Assembly (NCBI GenBank): GCA_024349245.1
Contig: JALDNG010001007.1
Coordinates: forward strand, 1-64,000
Direction of reading: 5' to 3'
Length of the DNA stretch: 64,000 nucleotides
Source: Neodontobutis hainanensis
Taxonomy: Eukaryota > Chordata > Actinopteri > Gobiiformes > Odontobutidae
Positions 1 through 14,700 of this stretch are shown in pieces. The translations under genes and the position numbers were made by a program. Numbering within the stretch: position 1 is the stretch's first letter; each line of letters begins with the position of its first letter. The notes below the pieces were generated by a model. It saw only the letters and a list, made by a program, of their open reading frames with translations, was not told the origin of the DNA and did not search any database.

Positions 1-330
1 ACATTTCAAGCTTTCTATACATATATTTATCTTGTATTTGAGGCAAGTATTCGCTGAGATTCGGGATGTTTCATTTAGGTGTCTGTGAAGAGAGGTGACA
101 GAGACAGAGATGGCAGATAACGCACTCTGTTTATTTTCTTTATTCTACAAAAGTACAGCAATTTGTTTTTATCATGAGTGTATACAAAAAAAGTAGACCC
201 TTTACAGATTTGATTGATGTGTTGCTCTTATCTGTACGATCAAAACTGGAAGTGCAATTTAAGTTATTTTCGGCGTTATCAGGAGATTAAGCCGCAAAAC
301 GCGTATACGCGTTGATCGACTCCAGAGGGT
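1..330. other. Non-satellite left flank
   Basis: This AT-rich stretch precedes the satellite and does not resemble the monomer. It has no convincing open frame. It resembles dispersed repeat sequence common in fish, but I cannot name the family. The change to satellite sequence is near 331, where a partial monomer begins with TTAACTTAGTC. The last 40 bases are richer in CpG and hold the palindrome listed separately. Confidence 0.5.
299..312. repeat. 14-bp perfect palindrome at satellite edge
   Basis: ACGCGTATACGCGT equals its own reverse complement. It lies about 20 bp before the first satellite bases. It contains two MluI-type ACGCGT hexamers and four CpGs in otherwise CpG-poor sequence. 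It could be part of an old transposon end; no function can be read from it. Confidence 0.7.
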
Positions 331-2799
331 TAACTTAGTCATAACAAAACAAATTGAACCAAAATTAGTAGTTGGCATCTACGCATGGGGGGCTACAAAA
401 TGGCTATTTCAAAATTTTCATAGTTTAAAAATTTTTTTTCCAGGGAAATAGGCCAGACCCCCTTCACCCCGTGAAGTAGTACGAGAATGGTGCGCCTTTC
501 TGGGCTTGGCTCGTCGGCCTTTCACCGAACTTAACTTAGTCAAAAAAGGACCAAATCGAACCAAAAATAGCAGTTAGAATCTACGCATGGGGGGCTACAA
601 AATGGCTATTTCCGAATTTTCATAGCTTGAATTTTTTTTTTTCGAGAGAAACAGGCCAGACACCCTCTACCCAGTGAAGTGGTGCGAGAATGGTGCCCCT
701 TTCTGGCTTGGCTCGTCGGCCTTTCACCGGATTTAACTTAGTCAAAAAAGGACCAAATCGAACCAAAAATAGCATTTGGCATATACGCACGGGGGGCTGC
801 TACAAAATGGCTATTTCCGAATTTTCATAGCTTGAAAAAAAGTTTTCGGGAGAACCAGGCCAGACCCCCTCCACCCCGTGAAGTAGTACGAGAATGGTGG
901 CACTTTCTGGGCTTGGCTCGTCGGGCTTTCACCGGACTTAACTTAGTCAAAACAAAACAAATCGAACCAAAATTAGCAGTTGGCATCTACGCATGGGGGG
1001 CTACAAAATGGCTATTTCCGAATTTTCATAGTTTGAAATTTTTTTTTTCCGGGGAACCAGGCCAGACCCCCTTCACCCCGTTAAGTAGTCCGAGAATGGT
1101 CCCCCGTTCTGGGCTTGGCTCATCGGCCTTTCACCGGACTTAACTTGGTCAAGAAAAGGACCAAATCGAACCAAAAATAGAATTTGGCATCTACGCATGG
1201 GGGGCTGCTACAAAATGGCAATTTCCGAGTTTTTATAGCTTGAAAAAAAGTTTTCGGGAGAACCAGGCCAGACCCCCTCTACCCAGTGAAGTGGTGCGAG
1301 AATGGTGGCACTTTCTGGGCTTGGCTCGTCGGCTTTTACCGGACTTAACTTAGTCAAAAAAGGACCAAGTCGAACCAAAATTAGCAGTTGGCATCTACGC
1401 ATGGGGGGCTACAAAATGGCAATTTCCGAATTTTCATAGCTTGAAAATTTTTTTTTCCGGGGAACCAGGCCAGACACCCTCCACCCTGTGAAGTGGTGCG
1501 ACAATGGTGCGCCTTTCTGGGCTTGGCTCGTCGATCCTTTCACTGGACTTAACTTAGTCAAAAAAGGGCCAAATCGAACCAAAATTAGCATTTGGCATCT
1601 ACGCATGGGGGGCTGCTACAAAATGGCAATTTCCGAATTTTCATAGCTTGAAAAAAAGTTTTCGGGAGAAGCCGGCCAGACCCCCTCCACCCCGCGATGT
1701 AGTATGAGAATGGTGGCCCTTTCTGGGCTTACCTTGTCAAATTTTTACCGGAACTAGCTGTTTCAAAAAAGGACCAAATCGAACCAAAATTGGCATTTGG
1801 CACCTACGCATGGGGGGCTACAAAATGGCTATTTCCGAATTTTCATAGCTTGAAAAATTTTTTTTTCGGAGAACCAGGCCAGACCCCTCCACCCAGTGAA
1901 GTAGTTGAGAATGGTGCGCCTTTCTGGGCTTGGCTTGTCAAATTTTCACCAGACTTAGTCAAAAAAGGACCAAATCGAACCAAAATTTGCAGTTGGCATC
2001 TACGCATGGGGGGCTACAAAATGGTAATTTCCGAATTTTTATAGCTTGAAAAAATTTTTTTCGGGAGAACCAGGCCAGACCCCTCTACCCAGTGAAGTGT
2101 AGTCCGAGAATGGTGGCCCTTTCTGGGCTTGCGTTGTCAAAATTTTACCGGACCTAGCTGGTTCAAAACAGGACCAAATCGAACCAAAATTGGCAGTTGG
2201 CATCTACGCATGGGGGGTTACAAAACGGCTATTTTCGAATTTTCATAGCTTAAATTTTTTTTTCGAGAGAACCAGGCCAGGCACCCTCTACCCAGTGAAG
2301 TGGTGCGAGAATGGTGCACCTTTCTGGGCTTGGCTTGTCGGCCTTTCACCAGACTTAACTTAGTCAAAAAAAAAAAAAAAATCAAACCAAAATTGGCAGT
2401 TGGCATCTACGCATGGGGGGCTACAAAATGGCTATTTCCGAATTTTCATAGCTTGAATTTTTTTTTTCGAGAGAACCAGGCCAGACACCCTCTACCCAGT
2501 GAAGTGGTGCGAGAATGGTGCACCTTTCTGGGCTTGGCTCGTCGGCCTTTCACCGGATTTAACTTAGTCAAAAAAGGACCAAATCGAACCAAAAATAGCA
2601 TTTGGCATATACGCACGGGGGGTTGCTACAAAATGGCTATTTCCGAATTTTCATAGCTTGAAAAAAAGTTTTCGGGAGAACCAGGCCAAACACCCTCCAC
2701 CCCGTGAAGTAGTGCGAGAATGGTGCACCTTTCTGGGCTTGGCTGTCGGGCTTTCACCGGACTTAACTTAGTCAAAACAAAACAAATCGAACCAAAATT

Positions 2800-5700
2800 A
2801 GCAGTTGGCATCTACGCATGGGGGCTACAAAATGGCTATTTCGAATTTTCATAGCTTGAAAATTTTTTCGGGAGAACCAGGCCAGACCCCTTCACCCAGT
2901 GAAGTAGTCCGAGAATGGTGCACCTTTCTGGGCTTGGCTCGTCGGCCTTTCACCGGACTTAACTTAGTCAAAAAAGGACCAAATCGAACCAAAAATAGCA
3001 TTTGGCATCTACGCATGGGGGCTGCTACAAAATGGCAATTTCCGAATTTTCATAGCTTGAAAAAGTTTTTTTCGGGAGAACCAGGCCAGACACCCTCCAC
3101 CCAGTGAAGTGGTGCGAGAATGGTGGCACTTTCTGGGCTTGGCTCGTCGGCCTTTCACCGGACTTAACTTAGTCAAAAAAGGACCAAATCGAACCAAAAT
3201 TAGCAGTTGGCATCTACGCATGGGGGCTACAAAATGGCTATTTCCGAATTTTCATAGCTTGAAAATTTTTTCAGGAGAACCAGGCCAGACCCCTCCACCC
3301 TGTGAAGTGGTGCGAGAATGGTGCGCCTTTCTGGGCTTGGCTTGTCGATTTTCACCGGACTTAACTTAGTCAAAAAAGGGCCAAATCGAACCAAAATTAG
3401 CAGTTGGCATCTACGCATGGGGGGCTGCTACAAAATGGCAATTTCCGAATTTTCATAGCTTGAAAAAAGTTTTCGGAGAACCAGGCCAGACCTCCACCCA
3501 GTGAAGTAGTATGAGAATGGTGGCCCTTTCTGGGCTTGGCCTTGTCAAATTTTCACCGGAACTAACTGTCAAAAAGGACCAAATCGAACCAAAATTGGCA
3601 GTTGGCATCTACGCATGGGGGCTACAAAATGGCTATTTCCGAATTTTCATAGCTTGAAAAATTTTTTTTTCGGAGAACCAGGCCAGACCCCTCTACCCAG
3701 TGAAGTAGTCCGAGAATGGTGCGCCTTTCTGGGCTTGGCTCGTCGGCCTTTCACCGGACTTAACTTAGTCAAAAAGGACCAAATCGAACCAAAATTTGCA
3801 GTTGGCATCTACGCATGGGGCTACAAAATGGCTAATTTCCGAATTTTCATAGCTTGAAAATTTTTCGGGAGAACCAGGCCAGACCCTCCACCCAGTGAAG
3901 TAGTCCGAGAATGGTGGCCCTTTCTGGGCTTGGCTGTCATTTTACCGGACTTAACTTAGTCAAAAAAGGACCAAATCGAACCAAAATTGGCAGTTGGCAT
4001 CTACGCATGGGGGCTACAAAATGGCTATTTCGAATTTTCATAGCTTGAAAATTTTTTTCGGAGAACCAGGCCAGACCCCTCCACCCAGTGAAGTGGTGCG
4101 AGAATGGTGCACCTTTCTGGGCTTGGCTTGTCGGCCTTTCACCGGACTTAACTAGTCAAAAGGACCAAATCGAACCAAAATAGCATTTGGCATCTACGCA
4201 TGGGGGCTGCTACAAAATGGCTATTTCGAATTTTCATAGCTTGAAAATTTTTTTCGGGAGAACCAGGCCAGACCCCCTCCACCCAGTGAAGTGGTGCGAG
4301 AATGGTGGCGCCTTTCTGGGCTTGGCTTGTCGGCCTTTCACCGGACTTAACTTGGTCAAAAAGGACCAAATCGAACCAAAATAGCATTTGGCATCTACGC
4401 ATGGGGGCTACAAAATGGCTATTTCCGAATTTTCATAGCTTGAAAATTTTCGGAGAACCAGGCCAGACCCCTCCACCCAGTGAAGTAGTCCGAGAATGGT
4501 GGCACCTTTCTGGGCTTGGCTCGTTGGCCTTTCACCGGACTTAACTTAGTCAAAAAGGACCAAATCGAACCAAAATTAGCAGTTGGCATCTACGCATGGG
4601 GGCTACAAAATGGCTATTTCCGAATTTTCATAGCTTGAAAATTTTTTTTCAGGAGAACCAGGCCAGACCCTCCACCCAGTGAAGTAGTCCGAGAATGGTG
4701 CGCCTTTCTGGGCTTGGCTTGTCGGATTTCACCGGACTTAACTTAGTCAAAAAGGACCAAATCGAACCAAAATTGCAGTTGGCATCTACGCATGGGGGCT
4801 ACAAAATGGCTATTTCGAATTTTCATAGCTTGAAATTTTTTTTCGGAGAACCAGGCCAGACCCCTCTACCCAGTGAAGTGGTGCGAGAATGGTGCCTTTC
4901 TGGGCTTGGCTTGTCGGCCTTTCACCGGACTTAACTTAGTCAAAAAGACCAAATCGAACCAAAATTGCAGTTGGCATCTACGCATGGGGGCTACAAAATG
5001 GCTATTTCCGAATTTTCATAGCTTGAAAAATTTTTTTTTTTCGGGAGAACCAGGCCAGACCCCTCTACCCAGTGAAGTGGTGCGAGAATGGTGCGCTTTC
5101 TGGGCTTGGCTTGTCGGATTTTCACCGGACTTAACTTAGTCAAAAAGGACCAAATCGAACCAAAAATAGCAGTTGGCATCTACGCATGGGGTTGCTACAA
5201 AATGGCTATTTCCGAATTTTCATAGCTTGAAAAAAAGGTTTTGGGAGAACCAGGCCAGACCCCTTCCACCCCGCGAAGTAGTCCGAGAATGGTGGCCCTT
5301 TCTGGGCTTGGCTCACCGGACTTAACTTGGTCAAAAAAGGACCAAATCGAACCAAAATTGGCAGATGGCATCTACGCATGGGGCTCTACAAAATGGTTAT
5401 TTTCGAATTTTCATAGATTGAAAAATTTTTTCGGGAGAACCAGGCTAGACCCCCTCCACCCAGTGAAGTAGTACGAGAATGGTGCGCCTTTCTGGGCTTG
5501 GCTCATCGGCCTTTCACCGGACTTAACTTAGTCAAAAAAGGACCAAATCGAACCAAAATTGGCAGTTGGCATCTACGCATGGGGGGCTACAAAATGGCTA
5601 TTTCCGAATTTTCATAGCTTGAAAAAATTTTTGGGAGAACCAGGCCAGACCCCCTCCACCCCGTGAAGTAGTACGAGAATGGTGCGCCTTTCTGGGCTTG

Positions 5701-8700
5701 GCTTGTAGGATTTTCACCGGACTTAACTTGGTCAAAAAAGGACCAAATCGAACCAAAATTGGCAGATGGCATCTACGCATGGGGTTCTACAAAATGGCTA
5801 TTTCCGAATTTTCATAGCTTGAAAAATTTTTTTCGGGAGAACCAGGCTAGACCCCCTCCACCCCGTGAAGTAGTCCGAGAATGGTGCGCCTTTCTGGGCT
5901 TGGCTTGTAGGATTTTCACCGGACTTAACTTATTCAAAAAAGGACCAAATCGAACCAAAATTGGCAGATGGCATCTACGCATGGGGCTCTACAAAATGGT
6001 TATTTTCGAATTTTCATAGATTGAAAAATTTTTTTTCGGGAGAACCAGGCTAGACCCCCTCCACCCAGTGAAGTAGTCCGAGAATGGTGCGCTTTCTGGG
6101 CTTGGCTCGTCGACCTTTCACCGGACTTAACTTAGTCAAAAAGGACCAAATCGAACCAAAATAGCAGATGGCATCTACGCATGGGGGCTACAAAATGGCT
6201 ATTTCCGAATTTTCATAGCTTGAAATTTTTTCGGAGAACCAGGCCAGACCCCTCCACCCAGTGAAGTAGTCCGAGAATGGTGCGCCTTTCTGGGCTTGGC
6301 TTGTCAGCTTTCACCGGACTTAACTTGTCAAAAAGGACCAAATCGAACCAAAAATAGCAGTTGGCATCTACGCATGGGGGCTACAAAATGGCTATTTCCG
6401 AATTTTCATAGCTTGAAATTTTTTTCGGAGAACCAGGCCAGACCCCTTCCACCCTGCAAGTAGTCCGAGAATGGTGCACCTTTCTGGGCTTGGCTTGTCA
6501 AATTTTCACCGGACTTAACTGGTCAAAAAGGACCAAATCAACCAAAATTGGCAGTTGGCATCTACGGCATGGGGGGCTACAAAATGGCTATTTCCGAATT
6601 TTCATAGCTTGAATTTTTTCGAGAACCAGGCCAGACCCCTCACCCAGTGAAGTGGTGCACCTTTCTGGGCTTGGCTGTCGGCCTTTCACCGGACTTAACT
6701 TAGTCAAAAAGGACCAAATCGAACCAAAATTGGCAGTTGGCATCTACGCATGGGGGCTACAAAATGGCTATTTCCGAATTTTCATAGCTTGAAAAATTTT
6801 TCGGAGAACCAGGCCAGACCCCTCCACCCGTGAAGTAGTCCGAGAATGGTGGCACCTTTCTGGGCTTGGCTCGTTGGCCTTTCACCGGACTTAACTTAGT
6901 CAAAAAGGACCAAATCGAACCAAAATTAGCAGTTGGCATCTAGCATGGGGGCTACAAAATGGCTATTTCGAATTTTCATAGCTTGAAAATTTTTTTTCAG
7001 GAGAACCAGGCCAGACCCCTTCACCCAGTGAAGTAGTCCGAGAATGGTGCGCCTTTCTGGGCTTGTAGGATTTTCACCGGACTTAACTTAGTTAAAAAAG
7101 GACCAAATCGAACCAAAAATTGGCAGTTGGCATCTACGCATGGGGGCTGCTACAAAATGGCTATTTCAATTTTCATAGCTTGAAAAATTTTTTCGGGAGA
7201 ACCAGGCCAGACCCCTCCACCCAGTGAAGTAGTCCGGAGAATGGTGCCTTTCTGGGCTCTCGTCGATTTTCACCGGACTTAACTCTGGTCAAAAAGGACC
7301 AAATCAACCAAAATTGGCAGTTGGCATCTACGCATGGGGGCTGCTACAAAATGGCAATTTCCGAATTTTCATAGCTTGAAAATTTTTTTCGGGAGAACCA
7401 GGCCAGACCCTTCTACCCGTGAAGTAGTCCGAGAATGGTGCACCTTTCTGGGCTTGGCTTGTCGGATTTCACCGGACTTAACTGGTCAAAAAGGACCAAA
7501 TCGAACCAAAATTAGCAGTTGGCATCTACGCATGGGGTGCTACAAAATGGCTATTTCCGAATTTTCATAGCTTGAAATTTTTTCGGGAGAACCAGGCCAG
7601 ACCCCCTTCCACCCGTGAAGTAGTCCGAGAATGGTGCCCTTTCTGGGCTTGGCTCATCGGCCTTTCACCGGACTTAACTTAGTCAAAAGTCAAAAGGGCC
7701 AAATCGAACCAAAATAGCAGTTGGCATCTACGCATGGGGGCTACAAAATGGCTATTTCCAAATTTTCATAGCTTGAAATTTTTTCGGGAGAACCAGGCCA
7801 GACCCCTTCACCCGTGAAGTAGTCCGAGAATGGTGCGCCTTTCTTGGCTTGTCGGCCTTTCACCGGACTTAACTTAGTCAAAAAGGACCAAATCGAACCA
7901 AAAATAGCAGTTGGCATCTACGCATGGGGGCTACAAAATGGCTATTTCCGAATTTTCATAGCTTGAAAATTTTTTTCGAGAGAACCAGGCCAGACCCTCT
8001 TCACCCGTGAAGTAGTCCGAGAATGGTGCCCCTTTCTGGGCTTGGCTTGTCGGCCTTTCACCGGACTTAACTTAGTCAAAAAGGACCAAATCGAACCAAA
8101 ATAGCAGTTGGCATCTAGGCATGGGGGCTACAAAATGGCTATTTCCGAATTTTCATAGCTTAAAAAATTTTTTTCGGAGAACCAGGCCAGACCCCTCCAC
8201 CCCGTGAAGTAGTCCGAGAATGGTGGCCCTTTCTGGGCTTGGCTTGTCGGCCTTTTCACCGGACTTAACTTAGTCAAAAAGGACCAAATCGAACCAAAAT
8301 TGGCAGTTGGCATCTACGCATGGGGGCTACAAAATGGCTATTTCGAATTTTCATAGCTTGAAAAATTTTTTTTTCGGGAGAACCAGGCTAGACCCCCTCC
8401 ACCCAGTGAAGTAGTCCGAGAATGGTGCACCTTTCTGGGCTTGGCTCGTCGGATTTTCACCGGACTTAACTAGTCAAAAGGACCAAATCGAACCAAAAAT
8501 AGCAGTTGGCATCTACATGGGGGCTGCTACAAAATGGCTATTTCGAATTTTCATAGCTTGAAAAATTTTTTCGGGAGAACCAGGCTAGACCCCCTCCACC
8601 CAGTGAAGTAGTACGAGAATGGTGCGCCTTTCTGGGCTTGGCTTGTAGGATTTTCACCGGACTTAACTTGGTCAAAAAAAGACCAAATCGAACCAAAATT

Positions 8701-11700
8701 GGCAGATGGCATCTACGCATGGGGTTCTACAAAATGGCTATTTCCGAATTTTCATAGCTTGAAAAAATTTTTTCGGGAGAACCAGGCTAGACCCCCTTCA
8801 CCCCGTGAAGTAGTCCGAGAATGGTGCGCCTTTCTGGGCTTGGCTCGTAGGATTTTCACCAAAGTTAACTTATTCAAAAAAGGACCAAATCAAACCAAAA
8901 TTGGCAGTTGGCCTCTATGCATGGGGGCTACAAAATGGCTATTTCCGAATTTTCATTGCTTAAAAAATTTTTTCGGAGAACCAGGCCAGACCCCTCCACC
9001 CGTGAAGTAGTCCGAGAATGGTGGCTTTCTGGGCTTGGCTTGTCGGCCTTTCACCGGACTTAACTTAGTCAAAACAAAACAAATCGAACCAAAATTAGCA
9101 GTTGGCATCTGCGCATGGGGGTCTACAAAATGGCTATTTCCGAATTTTCATAGCTTGAAAAATTTTTTTTCCGGGGAACCAGGCCAGACCCCCTTCACCC
9201 CGTTAAGTAGTCCGAGAATGGTGCGCCTTTCTGGGCTTGGCTCGTCGGCATTTCACTGGACTTAACTTAGTCAAAAAAGGGACAAATCTAACCAAAATTA
9301 GCAGTTGGCATCTACGCATGGGGGGCTGCTACAAAATGGCAATTTCCGAGTTTTCATAGCTTGAAAAATTTTTTCAGGAGAACCAGGCCAGACCCCTCCA
9401 CCCCGTGTGAAGTAGTCCGAGAATGGTGCGCCTTTCTGGGCTTGGCTTGTCGGCCTTTCACCGGACTTAACTTAGTCAAAAAGGACCAAATCGAACCAAA
9501 ATAGCAGTTGGCATCTACGCATGGGGGCTACAAAATGGCTATTTCGAATTTTCATAGCTTGAATTTTTTTTCGGGAGAACCAGGCCAGACCCTCTACCCA
9601 GTGAAGTAGTCCGAGAATGGTGCGCCTTTCTGGGCTTGGCTCGGCCTTTCACCGGACTTAACTTAGTCAAAAAGGACCAAATCGAACCAAAAATAGCAGT
9701 TGGCATCTAGGCATGGGGGCTACAAAATGGCTATTTCCGAATTTTCATAGCTTGAAAAATTTTTTCGGGAGAACCAGGCCAGACCCCTCCACCCAGTGAA
9801 GTAGTAGTCGAGAATGGTGGCCCTTTCTGGGCTTGGCTTGTCGGCCTTTCACCGGACTTAACTTAGTCAAAAAGGACCAAATCGAACCAAAAATAGCAGT
9901 TGGCATCTAGGCATGGGGGGCTACAAAATGGCTATTTCCGAATTTTCATAGCTTGAAAATTTTTTTTTCCGGGGAACCAGGCCAGACCCCCTCACCCGTT
10001 AAGTAGACCAAGAATGGTGCCCCTTTCTGGGCTTGGCTCGTCGGCCTTTCACCGGACTTAACTTAGACAAAAAAGGACCAAATCGAACCAAAATTATCAG
10101 TTGGCATCTACGCATGGGGGGCTTCAAAATGGCTATTTCCGAATTTTCATAGCTTGAAAAATTTTCCGGAGAACCAGGCCAGACCCCTTCACCCCGTGAA
10201 GTAGTCCGAGAATGGTCCTTTCTGGGCTTGGCTCATCGAGCCTTTCACCGGACTTAACTTGGTCAAAAAAGGACCAAATCGAACCAAAATTGGCAGATGG
10301 CATCTACGCATGGGGTTCTACAAAATGGCTATTTCGAATTTTCATAGCTTGAAAAAATTTTTTTCGGGAGAACCAGGCTAGACCCCCTCCACCCAGTGAA
10401 GTAGTCCGAGAATGGTGCGCCTTTCTGGGCTTGGCTCGTAGGATTTTCACCGGAGTTAACTTATTCAAAAAAGGACCAAATCGAACCAAAATTGGCAGAT
10501 GGCATCTACGCATGGGGTTCTACAAAATGGCTATTTCCGAATTTTCATAGATTGAAAATTTTTTCGGAGAACCAGGCCAGACCCCTCCACCCTGTGAAGT
10601 AGTCCGAGAATGGTGCGCCTTTCTGGGCTTGGCTTGTCATTTTCACCGGACTTAACTTAGTCAAAAAGGACCAAATCGAACCAAAATTAGCATTGGCATC
10701 TACGCATGGGGCGGCTACAAAATGGCTATTTCCAATTTTCATAGCTTGAAAAATTTTTTTCGGAGAACCAGGCTAGACCCCCTCCACCCAGTGAAGTAGT
10801 CCGAGAATGGTGCACCTTTCTGGGCTTGGCTCAAATTTTCACCGGACTTAACTTAGTCAAAAAGGACCAAATCGAACCAAAATTGGCAGCATTTGGCATC
10901 TACGCATGGGGCTGCTACAAATGGCTATTTCCGAATTTTCATATTTGCTTAAAAAGTTTTCGGAGAACCAGGCTAGACCCCCTCCACCCAGTGAAGTAGT
11001 CCGAGAATGGTGCACCTTTCTGGGCTTGGCTTGTTGGCCTTTCACCGGACTTAACTTAGTCAAAAAGGACAAATCGAACCAAAATAGCAGTTGGCATCTA
11101 CGCATGGGGGCTGCTACAAAATGGCTATTTCAATTTTCATAGCTTTAAAAAATTTTTATCCGGGAGAACCAGGCCAGACCCCTTCCACCCGTGAAGTAGT
11201 CCAAGAATGGTGCGCCTTTCTGGGCTTGGCTTGTCAAATTTTCACCGGACTTAACTTAGTCAAAAAGGACCAAATCGAACCAAAATTGGCAGTTGGCATC
11301 TACGCATGGGGCTACAAAATGGCTATTTCGAATTTTCATAGCTTGACTTTTTTTTTTCGGGAGAACCAGGCCAGACCCCTCTACCCAGTGAAGTGGTCCG
11401 AGAATGGTGCGCCTTTCTGGGCTTGGCTCGTAGGATTTTCACCAAAGTTAACTTATTCAAAAAGGACCAAATCAAACCAAAATTGGCAGTTGGCCTCTAT
11501 GCATGGGGGGCTACAAAATGGCTATTTCCGAATTTTCATTGCTTAAAAAAAAATTTCGGGAGAACCAGGCAAGACCCCCTTCACCCCGTGAAGTAGTCCG
11601 AGAATGGTGCGCCTTTCTGGGCTTGGCTTGTAGGATTTTCACCGGACTTAACTTGGTCAAAAAAAGACCAAATCGAACCAAAATTGGCAGATGGCATCTA

Positions 11701-14700
11701 CGCATGGGGTTCTACAAAATGGCTATTTCCGAATTTTCATAGCTTGAAAAAATTTTTTTCGGGAGAACCAGGCTAGACCCCCTCCACCTCGTGAAGTAGT
11801 CCGAGAATGGTGCGCCTTTCTGGGCTTGGCTCGTAGGATTTTCACCAAAGTTAACTTATTCAAAAAAGGACCAAATCGAACCAAAATTGGCAGATGGCAT
11901 CTACGCATGGGGCTCTACAAAATGGTTATTTTCGAATTTTCATAGATTGAAAAATTTTTTTCGGGAGAACCAGGCTAGACCCGCTCTACCCAGTGAAGTG
12001 GTGCGAGAATGGTGCGCCTTTCTGGGCTTGGCTCGTCGGCATTTCACCGGACTTAACTTTGTCAAAAAGGACCAAATCAAACCAAAATTAGCAGTTGGCA
12101 TCTACGCATGGGGGCTGCTACAAAATGGCTAATTTCCAATTTTCATTGCTTGAAAAAATTTTTTTCGGAGAACCAGGCCAGACCCCTCCACCCAGTGAAG
12201 TAGTCGAGAATGGTGCGCCTTTCTGGGCTTGGCTGTCGGCCTTTCACCGGACTTAACTTAGTCAAAAAGGACCAAATCGAACCAAAATTTGCAGATGGCA
12301 TCTACGCATGGGGGCTACAAAATTGGCTATTTCCGAATTTTCATAGCTTGAAAATTTTTCGGAGAACCAGGCCAGACCCCCTTCACCCCGTGAAGTAGTA
12401 CGAGAATGGTGCGCCTTTCTGGGCTTGGCTCGTCGAGCATTTCACCGGACTTAACTTAGTCAAAAAGGACCAAATCGAACCAAAAATAGCATTTGGCATC
12501 TACGCATGTGGGGCTGCTACAAAATGGCTATTTCCGAATTTTCATAGCTTAAAAAAAAGTTTTTGGGAGAACCAGGCCAGACCCCTTCCACCCTGCGATG
12601 TAGTCCAAGAATGGTGGCCCTTTCTGGGCTTGCGTTGTCAAACTTTTACCGGACCAAGCTGGTTCAAAACAGGACCAAATCGAACCAAAATTGGCAGTTG
12701 GCATCTACGCATGGGGGGCTACAAAATGGCTATTTCCGAATTTTCATAGCTTGAAATAAATTTTTTCGGGAGAACCAGGCCAGACCCCTTCACCCGTGAA
12801 GTAGTACGAGAATGGTGCACCTTTCTGGGCTTGGCTCATTGGCCTTTCACCGGACTTAAATAGTCAAAAAGGACCAAATCGAACCAAAATTGGCAGTTGG
12901 CATCTACGCATGGGGGGCTACAAAATGGCTATTTCCGAATTTTCATAGCTTGAAAAATTTTTTCGGAAGAGCCAGGCCAGACCCCCTTCACCCCGTGAAG
13001 TAGTCCGAGAATGGTGCGCCTTTCTGGGCTTGGCTCGTCGGCCTTTCACCGGACTTAACTTAGTCAAAAAAGGACCAAATCAAACCAAAAATAGCAGTTG
13101 GCATCTACGCATGGGGGCTACAAAATGGCTATTTCCGAATTTTCATAGCTTGAAAAAATTTTTGGGAGAACCAGGCTAGACCCCCTCCACCCCGTGAAGT
13201 AGTCCGAGAATGGTGGCCCTTTCTGGGCTTGGCCTTGTCGGACTTTCACCGGACTTAACTTGGTCAAAAAGGACCAAATCGAACCAAAATTGGCAGTTGG
13301 CATCTACGCATGGGGGCTACAAAATGGCAATTTCAATTTTCATAGCTTGAAAAATTTCTTTTTCGGAGAACCAGGCCAGACCCCTCCACCCAGTGAAGTA
13401 GTCCGAGAATGGTGCCCTTTCTGGGCTCTGGCTCGTTGGCCTTTCACAGGACTTGAAATAGTCAAAAAGGACCAAATCAAACCAAAAATAGCAGTTGGCA
13501 TCTACGCATGGGGGCTACAAAATGGCTATTTCGAATTTTCATAGCTTAAAAAATTTTCGGGAGAACCAGGCCAGACCCTCTCCACCCCGTGAAGTAGTCC
13601 GAGAATGGTGGCACTTTCTGGGCTTGGCTGTCGGGCTTTCACGGACTTAACTTAGTCAAAACAAAGGACAAATCGAACCAAAATTAGCAGTTGGCATCTA
13701 CGCATGGGGCTACAAAATGGCTATTTCAATTTTCATAGCTTAAAAAAGTTCTTTTCCGGGGAACCAGGCCAGACCCCCTTCACCCCGCGAAGTAGTCCGA
13801 GAATGGTGCGCCTTTCTGGGCTTAGCTCATTGGCCTTTCACCAGACTTATATTAGTCAAAAAAGGACCAAATCGAACCAAAATTGGCAGATGGCATCTAC
13901 GCATGGGGCTCTACAAAATGGTTATTTTCGAATTTTCATAGATTGAAAAATTTTTTTTCGGGAGAACCAGGCTAGACCCCCTCCACCCAGTGAAGTAGTC
14001 CGAGAATGGTGCACCTTTCTGGGCTTGGCTCGTCGGATTTTCACCGGACTTAACTTGGTCAAAAAAAACCCAAATCAAACCAAAATTGGCAGTTGGCCTC
14101 TATGCATGGGGGGCTACAAAATGGCTATTTCCGAATTTTCATTGCTTAAAAAAAATTTCGGGAGAACCAGGCAAGACCCCCTTCACCCCGTGACGTAGTC
14201 CGAGAATGGTGCGCCTTTCTGGGCTTGGCCTTGTCATTTCACCGGACTTATCTGGTCAAAAAGGACCAAATCAAACCAAAATTGGCAGTTGGCCTCTATG
14301 CATGGGGGGCTACAAAATGGCTATTTCCGAATTTTCATAGCTTGACTTTCTTTTTCGGGAGAACCAGGCCTGACCCCTCCACCCAGTGAAGTAGTCCGAG
14401 AATGGTGCGCCTTTCTGGGCTTAGCTCGTTGGCCTTTCACCGGACTTATATTAGTCAAAAGGACCAAATCGAACCAAAAATAGCAGTTGGCAAAATCTAC
14501 GCATGGGGGCTACAAAATGGCTAATTTCCGAATTTTCATAGCTTGAATTTTTTCGGGAGAACCAGGCCAGACCCCTCTACCCAGTGAAGTGGTGCGAGAA
14601 TGGTGCGCCTTTCTGGGCTTGGCTCGTCGAGCATTTCACCGGAATTAACTTAGTCAAAAAAGGACCAAATCGAACCAAAAATAGCATTTGGCATCTACGC

